A stretch of DNA of 64,000 bases from positions 558,001-622,000 of the forward strand of contig NZ_JAJNBZ010000001.1 in the NCBI RefSeq assembly GCF_021369635.1. Direction: 5' to 3'. The DNA comes from Paenibacillus profundus (GTDB lineage: Bacteria; Bacillota; Bacilli; Paenibacillales; Paenibacillaceae). This document shows, piece by piece, positions 16,435 through 25,749 of this stretch (position 1 is the first letter of the stretch; every line of letters starts with the position of its first letter). Made by a program: the position numbers and the translations under genes. Below the pieces are notes generated by a model. That model searched no databases and had not been told where the DNA came from. It worked only from the letters and a program-made list of their open reading frames with translations.

Positions 16435-18162
16435 ATGTTGAAAGTAATTGCGGCAAAGGTGTTAGCGCCGATGCTGAACATGTCGCAGGAAGACATCATC
16501 GAATCGTTGGAGGAGCCGCCCAAAGCGGACATGGGCGATCTCGCCTTCCCATGCTTCCCTTTAGCGAAGGCGTGGAAGCGTGCCCCGCAGCAAATTGCCG
16601 CGGACGTTGTCAAGCAGGTGAATGAGCAGGATGGTGGAGAAGGCATGCGCGCAGAGGCGGCGGGAGGCTATGTGAATATGTTTTTCGATCCGGCTGTGCT
16701 GTCGGGCGCATTGATCCATGACATGCTTCAACCCACGTATGGGCAGCCCGCTCTCGGAAATGGGAAGCGGATCGTTATTGATATGTCATCGCCGAATATC
16801 GCGAAGCCGTTCGGGATCGGTCATTTGCGTTCGACGATGATCGGCAATGCGCTGATGAACTTGTACCGCACTGCTGGTTACGAGGTAATGAACGTCAACC
16901 ACCTGGGGGATTGGGGAACTCAGTTCGGCAAGCTGATAGCCGCTTATAAGCATTGGGGAAATGATGATTTACTCCAGCAAAAGCCGATTGAGGAAAGCTT
17001 GAGGCTATACGTGCAGTTCCATGAAGAAGCAGAGCGTCATCCGGAGCTGGAGGATGAAGCGAGAGAGTGGTTCCGCAAGCTGGAGGGCGGTGATGAAGAG
17101 ACCGTGCGCCTGTGGACGTATTTCGTGGACGTCAGCATGAAGGAATTCGAGCGCGTCTATGAAAGACTTGGCGTTGGATTCGATTACGTATTGGGCGAAA
17201 GCTTCTACAACGATAAGATGGATGCAGTCGTGAAGCAGCTGCAGGAAAAAGGCCTGTTGGAGGAAAGCGATGGCGCGATGGTCGTGCGCTTGGATGAGAA
17301 AGGGATGCCGCCGTGTCTCATTCTGAAATCGAACGGCACGACCATTTATCCGACTCGTGATCTGGCTACGGCCATTTACCGCAAGGAAGTGATGAAGGCA
17401 GATAAGCTCCTGTATGTCGTCGGCGCGGAGCAGCGGCTGCATTTCCAGCAGGTGTTCACCGTGCTGGGCAAGATGGGGTATGAGTGGGCGCGTGACTGCG
17501 AGCATGTGGCGTTCGGCCTGATGACGGTGGACGGCAAGAAAATGTCGACTCGCAGAGGGAAGGTCGTCTTCCTGAATGAAGTGCTGGATGAAGCGAAGGG
17601 GAAAGCACTAGCAATTGTTGAGGAGAAAAATCCGACGTTACATGATAAGGAACAGATTGCGGAAGCGATTGGGGTAGGTTCAATCGTCTTCGGCGACTTG
17701 AAGAACAGCCGCACGTTATCCGTTGATTTCAGTCTCGACGAAGCATTGCGCTTTGAGGGAGAAACCGGGCCATACGTGCAATACACCTATGCCAGAACGG
17801 TGCGCCTATTGGAGAAAGGCTTGGAAACGATGGGGGAATCCGGCTTGGAGAAATACGCAGCAGATCAAGCGAAGGCTGCCGCAAATCCGTATTTGGCCGG
17901 GAAGGAAGCTTGGGCCAGTATGAAGTCGTTGAGTCAATACGAGCAGATCATCGCATCTGCTATCGCATCCAACGAGCCGTCTATCCTCGCCAGATATTTG
18001 CTCGATGTCGCCAAGCACTTCAACCGCTTCTATAATCATGAATCGATTCTCGTAGAGAACGAAGCGGAGAAGTCGGCCAAGTTGCTGCTCGTCGCGGCTG
18101 TATCGCGCATCTTACAGCACGGCCTGCACTTGCTCGGCATGAAGACGCCGAAGCGGGTATAG
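16435..18162 (+). CDS. argS: Arginyl-tRNA synthetase
   Basis: Class I synthetase of 575 residues that charges tRNA-Arg in the cytoplasm. The HIGH-type motif appears as SSPNIAKPFGIGHLRST near residues 119-135, the KMSKS-type loop is KMSTRRG near 369, and the C-terminal anticodon-binding domain ends YNHESILVENE...HLLGMKTPKRV, as usual for ArgS. The ATG follows GGAGGG by about seven bases. Expression is governed by the T-box leader directly upstream. Confidence 0.97.
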   Translation: MLKVIAAKVLAPMLNMSQEDIIESLEEPPKADMGDLAFPCFPLAKAWKRAPQQIAADVVKQVNEQDGGEGMRAEAAGGYVNMFFDPAVLSGALIHDMLQPTYGQPALGNGKRIVIDMSSPNIAKPFGIGHLRSTMIGNALMNLYRTAGYEVMNVNHLGDWGTQFGKLIAAYKHWGNDDLLQQKPIEESLRLYVQFHEEAERHPELEDEAREWFRKLEGGDEETVRLWTYFVDVSMKEFERVYERLGVGFDYVLGESFYNDKMDAVVKQLQEKGLLEESDGAMVVRLDEKGMPPCLILKSNGTTIYPTRDLATAIYRKEVMKADKLLYVVGAEQRLHFQQVFTVLGKMGYEWARDCEHVAFGLMTVDGKKMSTRRGKVVFLNEVLDEAKGKALAIVEEKNPTLHDKEQIAEAIGVGSIVFGDLKNSRTLSVDFSLDEALRFEGETGPYVQYTYARTVRLLEKGLETMGESGLEKYAADQAKAAANPYLAGKEAWASMKSLSQYEQIIASAIASNEPSILARYLLDVAKHFNRFYNHESILVENEAEKSAKLLLVAAVSRILQHGLHLLGMKTPKRV

Positions 18163-18176
18163 CGAGCAGCGCGAAC

Positions 18177-18209
18177 GGGCGGTTGCGCAGCTATTGCCGG
18201 CAACCGCCC
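18177..18209. terminator. Bidirectional terminator between argS and the coiled-coil gene
   Basis: Perfect ten-base arms GGGCGGTTGC and GCAACCGCCC enclose a 13-base loop between two convergent genes. Confidence 0.7.
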
Positions 18210-18224
18210 GAACAGCTTCTACAT

Positions 18225-18554
18225 TTATACCCGGTTCGTATACGAAGCCGTCGTGTATTGCGGCTGCGCGTATGCGACATTGGCCGATGTTTGAATCGAA
18301 TGCTCCAGCTCGCGGCACACTTGCGATACCTGCTGCATTTGCTGCATTGCCACTTGATGTCCTTGCAGCGCGGTCTGGATGATCTGCGATGCTTGGCGTT
18401 CGCGCTGAGCCAACTCTTCGAGGCGCGATACGTTTTGCTGCTCTTGCTGCAGCAGTTGCTGATACATTTGAGATGCCCGCTGTGTCTGCTGCATCAATTG
18501 CTGAATAACTTGTTCGCACTGATTGAGCTGCGAGGACATTTGTTGGTTGTACAT
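18225..18554 (-). CDS. Glutamine-rich coiled-coil protein
   Basis: A soluble 109-residue protein. Residues 5-85 are almost entirely helical and very rich in Gln (QQLMQQTQRASQMYQQLLQQ), with heptad spacing of Leu, Met and Val that indicates a coiled coil. The C-terminus is a short Tyr/Thr tail. AAAGGTGG precedes the ATG. Such small Q-rich proteins occur widely in Paenibacillus and spore formers, but no function is known to me. It stands between argS and the histidine kinase gene, convergent with the former. Confidence 0.7.
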   Translation of the reverse strand: MYNQQMSSQLNQCEQVIQQLMQQTQRASQMYQQLLQQEQQNVSRLEELAQRERQASQIIQTALQGHQVAMQQMQQVSQVCRELEHSIQTSANVAYAQPQYTTASYTNRV

Positions 18555-18643
18555 GCTGAAACCACCTTTTCTTGTATGTTCATATTCCCTGCCTTATTGT
18601 GGTACAACAATCTTCTTTTTATGCGCAGGAAGAAAAGATGTTT

Positions 18644-20038
18644 CTAATCGGATTCATGCTTGGCCAGCTTGACGGAGAAGACCGTTCCCTTGCCGTGTTC
18701 ACTCTGCACATCGATGCGGCCTTGATGCAGCTCGACGAGCTTGGAGACGATAGCGAGCCCAAGTCCTGTTCCGCCGTAATCGCGCGAACGGGATTTCTCC
18801 ACTCGATACATCCGCTCGAATAGATAGGGGAGCTCTTCTTCCGGGATGCCGATGCCCGTATCTTGGACGCATACTTCATACTGCTGCTGCAACGGGACAA
18901 TGCTTACCCGAATGGAGCCTGCTTGCGTGTAGCGGATGGCATTGTCGAGCAGGTTGATCCATATTTGCTCCAGCCTCATCCCGTCTCCCCACACGAATGC
19001 TTGCCGCAGTTCGGTATGGAATTCCAATTCAAGCCCTTTCTGTGCGGCAGCGCGTTCGACCTTGGCCACGGCGCTTTCAACGAGCGGGATAAGATCGATC
19101 GCTTCTGGAATCAGCTCTATGCGCCCTTCTTCCATCTTGGATAATTCGAACAGATCATTGATTAATCGATTCAGCCGCACTGCTTCCGACGAGATAATCT
19201 GCAAGTAAGCGTTCTTCTCTTCCTCCGATTCATACAGCTCCTCTGAAATGACCTTCGCATAGCCTTCCAAGTAGGTTATGGGCGTTTTCAGTTCATGTGA
19301 AATATTGGCGAAAAATTCATTGCGTGATTCGCGCAGCCGCTGCAGATCCCGGGCTAGGTCGTTAATGGCATGGGCGAGTGAGCCGATCTCGTCTTGGGAC
19401 GTGACCGGGACTCTCGTTCCCAATTGTCCGACCGCAATCTGTCGAGTCGCCTGCACCATATGCAGCAGCGGCTTAGACATGCGGCGGGACAAGACGAGCG
19501 AGAAGCCCAGCGCAATCAGGACGCCGATGACACCTGAGATGGCGATCATGTGCCGTACCTGCCCGACAAAGCTGCGCACGCTGTCCAATGACGATGTAAT
19601 GATGACGCCGCCCATAAATTGTCCGTCATTTATGAAGGCTCGTCCCGATACGATGCATGGCTCTTGATCCGGCGATTCGAATTCTTTATCGATAAGCTGT
19701 CCTGCTTTGAGCCGGTTCCATTCCTCAGGGGTCAGCAGCTCGCTTATGTTCTGGGAATGGCGATTCGAGCTGCCCGTGGCGTTGCCATCCCGATCGAAAA
19801 TATGGATGCCGACCTTCGAAAATTCCGCCATCGTCGAGACCGCGTCCGAGGTCAAGCCGTGCTGCGCTTCGGCCATTTTGACGAAATGAGCGGACAGCTC
19901 CATGACTTCCTGATGGGCCTTTTGGTAATAAAATGAAGTGAAAATCCGATCGGTTACGATGCCGAGCGGGATGAGCACGATGAGGAACAACGACATCATG
20001 GAGGCGCCAATCTTGACGTCGACGCGATTCCATTTCAT
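18644..20038 (-). CDS. Membrane sensor histidine kinase
   Basis: A 464-residue kinase of a two-component system. A first helix lies near residues 13-33, an extracellular sensor of about 125 residues follows, a second helix is near 165-187, then comes HAMP. The dimerisation domain has the phospho-acceptor His in FFANISHELKTPITYLEG. The ATPase domain shows NLLDNAIRYT, DTGIGIPEEEL and GGTGLGLAI. It overlaps the response-regulator gene by four bases (ATGA), so the two are translationally coupled. The neighbouring multicopper oxidase suggests a metal or envelope-stress signal, which is inferred. Confidence 0.93.
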   Translation of the reverse strand: MKWNRVDVKIGASMMSLFLIVLIPLGIVTDRIFTSFYYQKAHQEVMELSAHFVKMAEAQHGLTSDAVSTMAEFSKVGIHIFDRDGNATGSSNRHSQNISELLTPEEWNRLKAGQLIDKEFESPDQEPCIVSGRAFINDGQFMGGVIITSSLDSVRSFVGQVRHMIAISGVIGVLIALGFSLVLSRRMSKPLLHMVQATRQIAVGQLGTRVPVTSQDEIGSLAHAINDLARDLQRLRESRNEFFANISHELKTPITYLEGYAKVISEELYESEEEKNAYLQIISSEAVRLNRLINDLFELSKMEEGRIELIPEAIDLIPLVESAVAKVERAAAQKGLELEFHTELRQAFVWGDGMRLEQIWINLLDNAIRYTQAGSIRVSIVPLQQQYEVCVQDTGIGIPEEELPYLFERMYRVEKSRSRDYGGTGLGLAIVSKLVELHQGRIDVQSEHGKGTVFSVKLAKHESD

Positions 20039-20742
20039 GATGACGTCCCTTTCTGGTTGAACTTATAGCCGACGCCCCATACGGTTTGAATCGGATCGTA
20101 GCTTAATTGTGCCTTTTGTACTTTATCCCGAATGTTTTTTACATGATTATCGACCGAACGGATATCGCCCTCATAATCATAGTCCCACAGCTGTTCGACG
20201 ATCCGATCGCGGGAGTATACTCGCTGCGCATTGGAAGCCAACAGCAGCAGCAGCTCGAATTCCTTCGGTGTGAAATCGACGGCTTCCCCCTTGATGCGAA
20301 TTTCCCGGCTGTCCGGATATATATCCATATCGGGAACATGAATGGCGGGCGTCGACGCAGTGTTAGCATGGCTCACCTGCGCTCTGCGCAGCAAAGCTCC
20401 GACTCTCGCAACCAGTTCCTCCCCATCAAACGGCTTGACCACATAGTCATCTGCCCCCATATTCAGCCCGTGCACTTTATCCTTCGTATCCGTCCGTGCC
20501 GTAAGCATCAGAATCGGGATGGGCCAGCGTTCGCGAATCCGTTCACAGACACTCCATCCGTCCATGCCCGGCATCATGATATCCAAAATGACGAGATCCG
20601 CCGCTTCTCTTTCCATGATCTCCAACGCCTGTATGCCATTATCGGTTTCAATGACGTCATAGCCATTCTTTTTCAAATAAATTCGAATTAAATTGCGCAT
20701 ATTTCGCTCGTCATCGACGACGAGAATCCGTGTGCCCTTCAT
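20035..20742 (-). CDS. OmpR/PhoB-family response regulator
   Basis: A 235-residue regulator. The receiver domain has VVDDERN near residue 9, the phosphorylated Asp in LVILDIMMPGMDG near residue 54, and the conserved Lys in VVKPFDGEEL. The C-terminal winged helix (FTPKEFELLLLLASNAQRVY, DIRSVDNHVKNIRDK) is of the OmpR type. It is the first gene of a two-gene operon with the kinase. A direct repeat with 9-bp spacing, typical of OmpR-type binding, sits about 45 bp upstream of the start codon, which suggests autoregulation. Confidence 0.94.
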   Translation of the reverse strand: MKGTRILVVDDERNMRNLIRIYLKKNGYDVIETDNGIQALEIMEREAADLVILDIMMPGMDGWSVCERIRERWPIPILMLTARTDTKDKVHGLNMGADDYVVKPFDGEELVARVGALLRRAQVSHANTASTPAIHVPDMDIYPDSREIRIKGEAVDFTPKEFELLLLLASNAQRVYSRDRIVEQLWDYDYEGDIRSVDNHVKNIRDKVQKAQLSYDPIQTVWGVGYKFNQKGTSS

Positions 20743-20784
20743 AGCAACCTCCTTATCCGCTCCTCCTTATTGTAACGCAAAAGG

Positions 20785-20800
20785 TTGTATAAATTGTATA
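20785..20800. promoter_or_regulatory. Direct repeat, likely OmpR-type regulator site
   Basis: TTGTATA occurs at 20785-20791 and again at 20794-20800, start to start nine bases. It lies in the divergent region between the response-regulator gene and the multicopper oxidase gene. A related TTGTAAC lies at 20770. Binding is inferred from spacing and position. Confidence 0.45.
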
Positions 20801-20898
20801 GGGAATGCTGCCTTATTGGCGCAGCAATGTGCTGTGATGAAGGAGAAGTACTTGTAATGCGCCAAAGTGTGTTGTTATTGCTTAACAGGTATGCCATC

Positions 20899-20930
20899 TA
20901 CAACATTTGTACAAAATTGCTTCTTATAAT
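20899..20930 (+). promoter_or_regulatory. Probable multicopper oxidase promoter with inverted repeat
   Basis: A perfect -10 box TATAAT at 20925-20930 lacks a good -35 box. In its place is the inverted repeat TACAA-CAT-TTGTA (20899-20911). This arrangement suits an activator-dependent promoter, perhaps served by the adjacent response regulator. Confidence 0.45.
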
Positions 20931-20964
20931 CAATTGTGCAGAACAGATGAAAGGATGTGGGTCA

Positions 20965-22638
20965 ATGAACAAACGCACATGGTTGAATATTTTTGTCGTC
21001 ATAACCGCTCTTGCGGGAGTGATCGCCTTATCTGGATGTTTCGCTGGGAGCGATGAAGGAAGTAGAACAGATGGGAAGGCAAGACAAGCAAGCGGGCATG
21101 AAGGGATGAATCATGGGGCGGACGCCGCGGTATCTGGCTCGATCGAAGACACGAACGGACGGCTCACCGGCGCAATTGAGGTGTTGGATGGAAGCAATGC
21201 GACGCTTACCGCACAAGCAGGCGAATTGGAGATCGCGTCCGGGAAGAAGCTGCCGGTGTGGACGTTCAATAACAGCGTGCCGGGACCGCAAATTCGCGCA
21301 CGGGTGGGAGAGACGATCAAGGTTACTTTGAAGAATGAGTTGGAGGAGCCCGTATCGATTCATTGGCATGGATACCCGGTGCCGAATGAAATGGATGGCA
21401 TTCCTGGAGTGACGCAGGATGCGGTGCTGCCGGGGAAATCGTTCACCTATGAATTCAAGGCGACCATTCCGGGCACCTATTGGTATCACTCGCATCAGGA
21501 CAGCGTGAATCAGGTCGATAAAGGCTTGTATGGATCGCTTGTGGTCGAGGACCCGAAGGATAAGGCTGATCGCGACTATACATTGGTGTTGGATGAGTGG
21601 ATGAACATGGAGATGAGTCATTCCATGGATGCGACGGATAGTATGGATGGAGAAATGAAAGGAATGGAGCATAGGGAGAAGGAGCAGCAAGGGGATGGCC
21701 ACGATACTCATGGTGCAGCAGCTTCATCGGATGCCTCATCCGTCCAACCGATGGCAGGACACGATATGAGCATGTACGATATGTACACGATCAATGGGAA
21801 AATGGGGGGCTCGATACAGCCTCTTAAGGTGAAAAAAGGTGAGAAGGTGCGTTTGCGCTTCGTGAATGCCGGATTCCTGTCCCACCAGATTCATATTCAC
21901 GGACATGAATTCAAGGTGGTGGCATCGGACGGGCAGCCGATTAACAGTCCGGCCCTCATTCAAAATCAGCTGTTGTCTATTGCCCCAGGCGAGCGATATG
22001 ATGTGGAATTCATAGCGGACAACCCGGGCAAGTGGCTGATAGAAGAGCATGGCTCGGAACAGCGAATGAAGCAAATGCGAACCTTTATCGAATATGAAGG
22101 AGAGACAGCCGCTGCATCCAAAGACGTGTCTGATTCCTCTGTCATGCACCCGACATTGGATTTGGCGAAATACGGTGAGATGGCGAATGCGAAGTTCAGT
22201 TTGAATGAAGCGTATGATCAAGATGTCAAGATGGACTTGAATACCGAGGTGCGCGCAGGCAAAACGGTGTATACGATTAATGGCAAAGTGTTCCCGGATA
22301 CGGACAAGATCAAGGTCAACAAAGGGGAGCGGGTGAAGGTGACTTTCGTAAATCAGTCCAAGAGCGAAGATCATCCGATGCATTTGCACGGGCACTTCTT
22401 CCAAGTGCTGAGCAAGAATGGCAAGCCGATTGCAGGAGCACCCATTATGAAGGATACGCTAAACGTCAAGCCGGGAGAAACGATAGTCGTCGCCTTCGAA
22501 GCCGATAACCCGGGCGACTGGATGTTCCATTGCCATGATCTGCATCATGCGGCAGACGGAATGGTCACGGACGTGCATTATTTGGATTACAAAAAAAGCT
22601 ATGTGCCTGATCCAACTGTGAGCAATATTCCGGAATAG
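20965..22638 (+). CDS. Copper-type multicopper oxidase lipoprotein
   Basis: Exported oxidase of about 557 residues, probably acting in copper tolerance. The N-terminus ends in the lipobox ALSGC near residue 24. All copper-binding motifs are present: HWHG, WYHSHQD, HPMHLHGHFF and HCHDLHHAADGM, the last with the type-1 Cys, His and Met. A Met/His-rich insertion near residues 210-270 (MEMSHSMD, HDMSMYDMY) resembles the copper-recruiting segments of CopA/CueO-like enzymes. ATG 20965 follows AAAGGATGTGG; the open frame to 20785 is not used. It is divergent from the two-component system. Confidence 0.92.
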   Translation: MNKRTWLNIFVVITALAGVIALSGCFAGSDEGSRTDGKARQASGHEGMNHGADAAVSGSIEDTNGRLTGAIEVLDGSNATLTAQAGELEIASGKKLPVWTFNNSVPGPQIRARVGETIKVTLKNELEEPVSIHWHGYPVPNEMDGIPGVTQDAVLPGKSFTYEFKATIPGTYWYHSHQDSVNQVDKGLYGSLVVEDPKDKADRDYTLVLDEWMNMEMSHSMDATDSMDGEMKGMEHREKEQQGDGHDTHGAAASSDASSVQPMAGHDMSMYDMYTINGKMGGSIQPLKVKKGEKVRLRFVNAGFLSHQIHIHGHEFKVVASDGQPINSPALIQNQLLSIAPGERYDVEFIADNPGKWLIEEHGSEQRMKQMRTFIEYEGETAAASKDVSDSSVMHPTLDLAKYGEMANAKFSLNEAYDQDVKMDLNTEVRAGKTVYTINGKVFPDTDKIKVNKGERVKVTFVNQSKSEDHPMHLHGHFFQVLSKNGKPIAGAPIMKDTLNVKPGETIVVAFEADNPGDWMFHCHDLHHAADGMVTDVHYLDYKKSYVPDPTVSNIPE

Positions 22639-22645
22639 TCAGGGT

Positions 22646-22680
22646 ATGCCCCAATCATCGGAGCGGGGCATTGTCTTTTA
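22646..22680 (+). terminator. Terminator of the multicopper oxidase gene
   Basis: The arms ATGCCCC and GGGGCAT enclose a 12-base loop and are followed by TGTCTTTT. Confidence 0.75.
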
Positions 22681-22702
22681 GTTTCAAATCGTTATATTCA
22701 TA

Positions 22703-22716
22703 TGAAAACGCTTCTA
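22703..22716 (+). promoter_or_regulatory. Possible CcpA (cre) site
   Basis: TGAAAACGCTTCTA matches the catabolite-response consensus TGNAANCGNWNNCW at all but one position. It lies 75 bp before the sugar-type oxidoreductase gene. Inferred only. Confidence 0.35.
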
Positions 22717-22791
22717 TAGATTTTGAAGATGCCATCCTCTATAATAGCTGGTGATTAGGGAATCCAAACATTGGCAGGAGGGGAAGACGCT

Positions 22792-23781
22792 ATGGAACAG
22801 AAGCTGCGTTGGGGTGTGCTCGGCTGTGCTACTATTGCGATTCACTCGGTTATTCCTGGAATTCGGGCATCAAAGACGGGTGAAGTCGCCGCGATTGCGA
22901 GCAGGGATGTTCATAAAGCGCAAGAGAAAGCGGAGCAGTTGGAGATACCGAAGGCATACGGCAGCTATGAGGAGCTGCTGCATGATCCGGATATCGATGC
23001 GGTCTACATTCCGCTGCCGAATCATTTGCATTTGGAATGGACGATTCGCGCGGCGGAAGCAGGCAAGCACGTGCTCTGCGAGAAGCCGATTGCGTTAAAT
23101 GCCGATCAGGCTCGGCGTATGGTCGAGGCGTGCGCCAAGGCTGGCGTGAAGCTGGCCGAAGCATATATGTACCGCCATCATCCCCGCTACGAGCGTATCC
23201 GTGAGATTGTCCAGTCCGGTGAAATCGGAACCGTTCGCGGTATACACGGCACGTTCTCCTTCAATAACGCGGGTGACAAAAACAATGTCCGTTATCGCCG
23301 CGACTGGGGCGGAGGCTCCATCTATGATGTCGGCTGTTATCCGATAAGCGCTGCCCGATATATTTTGGGCTCGGAACCGGAAGCGGCTACCGTCCATGCT
23401 TTTTTGTCGCCGGAGCATGACAATGTCGATATGATGGCTTCGGGATTGATTGAATTTCCGGATTCGGTTGCGCTTACATTTGATTGCGCCATGTGGGCGG
23501 CGTTCCGCAACACATTGGAAATATTGGGAACCGACGGCCGGATCGAGGTGCCCTCCGCATTTATCGGCGATCCGAACTTTATCGTACATACGCAAGAAGG
23601 ACAGCGCGAGGAAGAAATGCCGAAGCTGAATGCGTATGCGCTGCAAGCGGATAATATGGCGCAAGCCATCTGGGGAGAGCAGCCGCTTTTGCTGAATCCG
23701 GATGATGCTATTTTGAATATGCAAGTCATTGACGCATGTCTTGCTTCCGCTTATGAGCGCAGACGTGTAGCTATAACCTAA
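22792..23781 (+). CDS. Gfo/Idh/MocA family oxidoreductase
   Basis: NAD(P)-dependent dehydrogenase of 329 residues, probably acting on a sugar or cyclitol. The Rossmann motif is WGVLGCATIA near residue 7. The signature HVLCEKPIALN (EKP) lies near residue 93, and the C-terminal domain starts with the AYMYRHHPRY segment typical of this family. ATG 22792 is preceded by AGGAGGGG. It forms a likely operon with the aldo/keto reductase 25 bases downstream. Confidence 0.92.
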   Translation: MEQKLRWGVLGCATIAIHSVIPGIRASKTGEVAAIASRDVHKAQEKAEQLEIPKAYGSYEELLHDPDIDAVYIPLPNHLHLEWTIRAAEAGKHVLCEKPIALNADQARRMVEACAKAGVKLAEAYMYRHHPRYERIREIVQSGEIGTVRGIHGTFSFNNAGDKNNVRYRRDWGGGSIYDVGCYPISAARYILGSEPEAATVHAFLSPEHDNVDMMASGLIEFPDSVALTFDCAMWAAFRNTLEILGTDGRIEVPSAFIGDPNFIVHTQEGQREEEMPKLNAYALQADNMAQAIWGEQPLLLNPDDAILNMQVIDACLASAYERRRVAIT

Positions 23782-23806
23782 AAATGCGTGGGGAAGGGTG
23801 AATCTG

Positions 23807-24736
23807 ATGAAGATGCTGTCCATTGACGGTCTGCCAAAGCCGGTATCGCAGCTCATTATGGGCTCGGATTATTTTTCGCCTGAAGTATATGAATTAGTCA
23901 GTAACAACTTAGATTCCTTTACGGACATCGGCGGGAACACGATTGACACAGCATTCATTTATTGCGGGGGCAAGAGCGAGCAAGCGATCGGAATGTGGAT
24001 GGAGGAGCGGGGCAATCGGGATCAGATCCGTGTCTGGACCAAGGGCGGCCATCCGAACCAGCACGGACCGCAGGTGAATCGTGTTGCTATTCGGGCGGAG
24101 TTGGAGATAAGTCTGGAGCGGCTGCGCACGGACTATATTGATTTGTATGCGTTGCATCGGGACGATCCGGACGTGGAGGTCGGAGCCATCCTTGAAATGT
24201 TGAACGAGCTGGTGGAAGAGGGTAAAATTCGTACTTTCGGCGGCTCCAATTGGACGTGGCAGCGTCTGGAGGAAGCTAATGCGTATGCTGAATCGCACGG
24301 GCTGCGCGGCTTCTCGTTCAGCAGTCCGAACCTGAGCTTGGCGAAGGCGCAGGAGCCCTATTGGACCGATTGCATCAGTGCAGATGATGAAACACTCTCC
24401 TGGCATAAGCGCTCAGGGCTTCCGATAATGTCCTGGTCATCGCAAGCTCGCGGTTTCTTCACAGGTCGCTTTACGCGTGACGATCGCTCGAACGAGGACC
24501 TCGTGCGCGTATTTTATAATGATGCGAACTGGGAACGCTACGATCGCGCTGCTCAACTGGCGGATAAAAAAGGGGTCACGACGATTCAGATAGCACTTGC
24601 ATATGTGCTTAATCAGCCATTCCCTACTGCCGCGATTATCGGACCGCAAAACCGGTCGGAAATGGAATCGTGCAAAGATGCTGCTGCAATTTCGCTGACT
24701 CCGGAAGAAGTGGCTTGGCTCGATCTGAGAGCCTAG
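23807..24736 (+). CDS. Aldo/keto reductase
   Basis: NADPH-dependent (alpha/beta)8-barrel reductase of 309 residues. Typical features are GNTIDTAFIYCGGKSEQAIG near the start (Asp and Tyr of the active site), the strand RTDYIDLYALHRDDP, IRTFGGSNW, and the cofactor-end segment AIIGPQNRSEM. GGGAAGGGTG precedes ATG 23807. It is co-directional with the oxidoreductase upstream and is followed by a terminator. Confidence 0.92.
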   Translation: MKMLSIDGLPKPVSQLIMGSDYFSPEVYELVSNNLDSFTDIGGNTIDTAFIYCGGKSEQAIGMWMEERGNRDQIRVWTKGGHPNQHGPQVNRVAIRAELEISLERLRTDYIDLYALHRDDPDVEVGAILEMLNELVEEGKIRTFGGSNWTWQRLEEANAYAESHGLRGFSFSSPNLSLAKAQEPYWTDCISADDETLSWHKRSGLPIMSWSSQARGFFTGRFTRDDRSNEDLVRVFYNDANWERYDRAAQLADKKGVTTIQIALAYVLNQPFPTAAIIGPQNRSEMESCKDAAAISLTPEEVAWLDLRA

Positions 24737-24778
24737 GCTGCAAGCGTATCAGGCAAATAAATATAAATAAGCGTATGG

Positions 24779-24808
24779 AGCAGATCTGAGAATAGGTCTG
24801 CTTTTTTC
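24779..24808 (+). terminator. Terminator of the oxidoreductase/reductase operon
   Basis: The arms AGCAGATC and GGTCTGCT pair with one G-U, followed by six T. Confidence 0.75.
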
Positions 24809-25204
24809 TTTTGGTAAAAAGTAAGATAGGGTCTATCTATGAAATTGCCTGAGTAGGGTTCAAGCATCATGTGGCGATCAATCGGTTTTATCCCAATAAC
24901 TCAGATTGAGTAAGGCGAGGGTCGTCGAAGTGTTCTTTTGTTCACTCTCCCCACCATTCAGATTGTGGAAGGAACAGCTCAGGAATTGAAGGTATCGGTT
25001 TATTTGGTGAGATAGGATGGAATTCTGTTCTTTTTAGAGCGGATCTGATCCTAGCAGTGAAGAGCGATTCACTCTATCAACTGGTGGTTCGATAGATTTT
25101 TGTTTACTGAATTAAGGGGATAGTGGACAAAAGGACTTTGTGGAACACTCATAATGATAATGGTTGAATCTAAACCATTTTTATTGGAAAACGAATGTAA
25201 CCTC
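24809..25204. other. Gene-free stretch
   Basis: No gene is supported in this 400-bp stretch. It contains one copy of a short dispersed repeat (24933-24973) and lies between a terminator and the SMR promoter. Confidence 0.6.
24933..24973 (+). repeat. Dispersed repeat copy 1 (diverged)
   Basis: Begins TTCTTTTGTTCACTCTCCC and ends in a purine-rich GGAAGGAA. It resembles the copies at 33981, 52665 and 54574. Confidence 0.45.
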
Positions 25205-25254
25205 TTGACAGTAAGTTCTTTGTGTGAAAAAATCCAATTAACTAATGTTAGTTA
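25205..25254 (+). promoter_or_regulatory. SMR operon promoter with TetR operator
   Basis: The -35 box TTGACA is at 25205-25210, with an A-rich -10 region 17 bases later. The perfect palindrome AACTAATGTTAGTT covers 25240-25253 at the transcription start. The same 14-bp palindrome lies in the same position in front of the tetR gene at 26202, which identifies both as operators of that regulator (inferred). Confidence 0.8.
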
Positions 25255-25407
25255 GGTTGGCTTAGAAGGGAGTTGTTTACTTTTGAACGGAGGAAGGAAA
25301 TAAGTTATTGCAGGCATAATATCGCCTTATTGTAGCGCACAATGAGTGAAGGTTGATTTGTTCCATAAGTGTAGACAGAAAGGGCAGCGAAGAGGAGAGA
25401 AGGAATC

Positions 25408-25749
25408 ATGAATATTCATTGGATTAAAGTGTTTATTGCCGCATTCTTTGAAGTGTTCTGGGTTATCGGTCTGAAGCACGCGTATGATGTGTGGACTTGG
25501 AGCGGTACAATTATTGCAATTGTCATAAGCTTCTATGTCATGATTATGGCTGGGAGGAATCTTCCCGTCGGAACGGTCTATGCGGTATTCGTAGGGTTGG
25601 GGACGGCAGGTACTGTCTTTGCGGATATCGTGTTCTTCGGCGAACCGTTTAACATGGCCAAGGTGCTCCTTATTCTGCTGCTTTTGTGCGGCGTTATCGG
25701 CTTGAAGCTGGTTACGAAGGAGAAAGCAGAGAAAGGAGCTGAATCCTGA
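25408..25749 (+). CDS. SMR family efflux subunit, YkkC-like
   Basis: A 113-residue membrane protein with four helices and the conserved early Glu of small multidrug resistance transporters in [16 protein letters not shown] (Glu13). It closely follows remembered B. subtilis Ykk[24 protein letters not shown] and GVIGLKLVT. The stop codon overlaps the start of the second subunit, so the two form a heterodimer pair made from one message. AGAGGAGAGAAGGA precedes the ATG. Unlike B. subtilis ykkCD, I see no guanidine-I riboswitch upstream; a TetR operator is present instead. Substrates may be guanidinium-like or cationic drugs. Confidence 0.9.
   Translation: MNIHWIKVFIAAFFEVFWVIGLKHAYDVWTWSGTIIAIVISFYVMIMAGRNLPVGTVYAVFVGLGTAGTVFADIVFFGEPFNMAKVLLILLLLCGVIGLKLVTKEKAEKGAES

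Noticed and set aside
25205..25407. Guanidine-I riboswitch before the SMR genes
   Set aside because: The conserved sequence blocks I would expect were not found; a TetR operator explains control.
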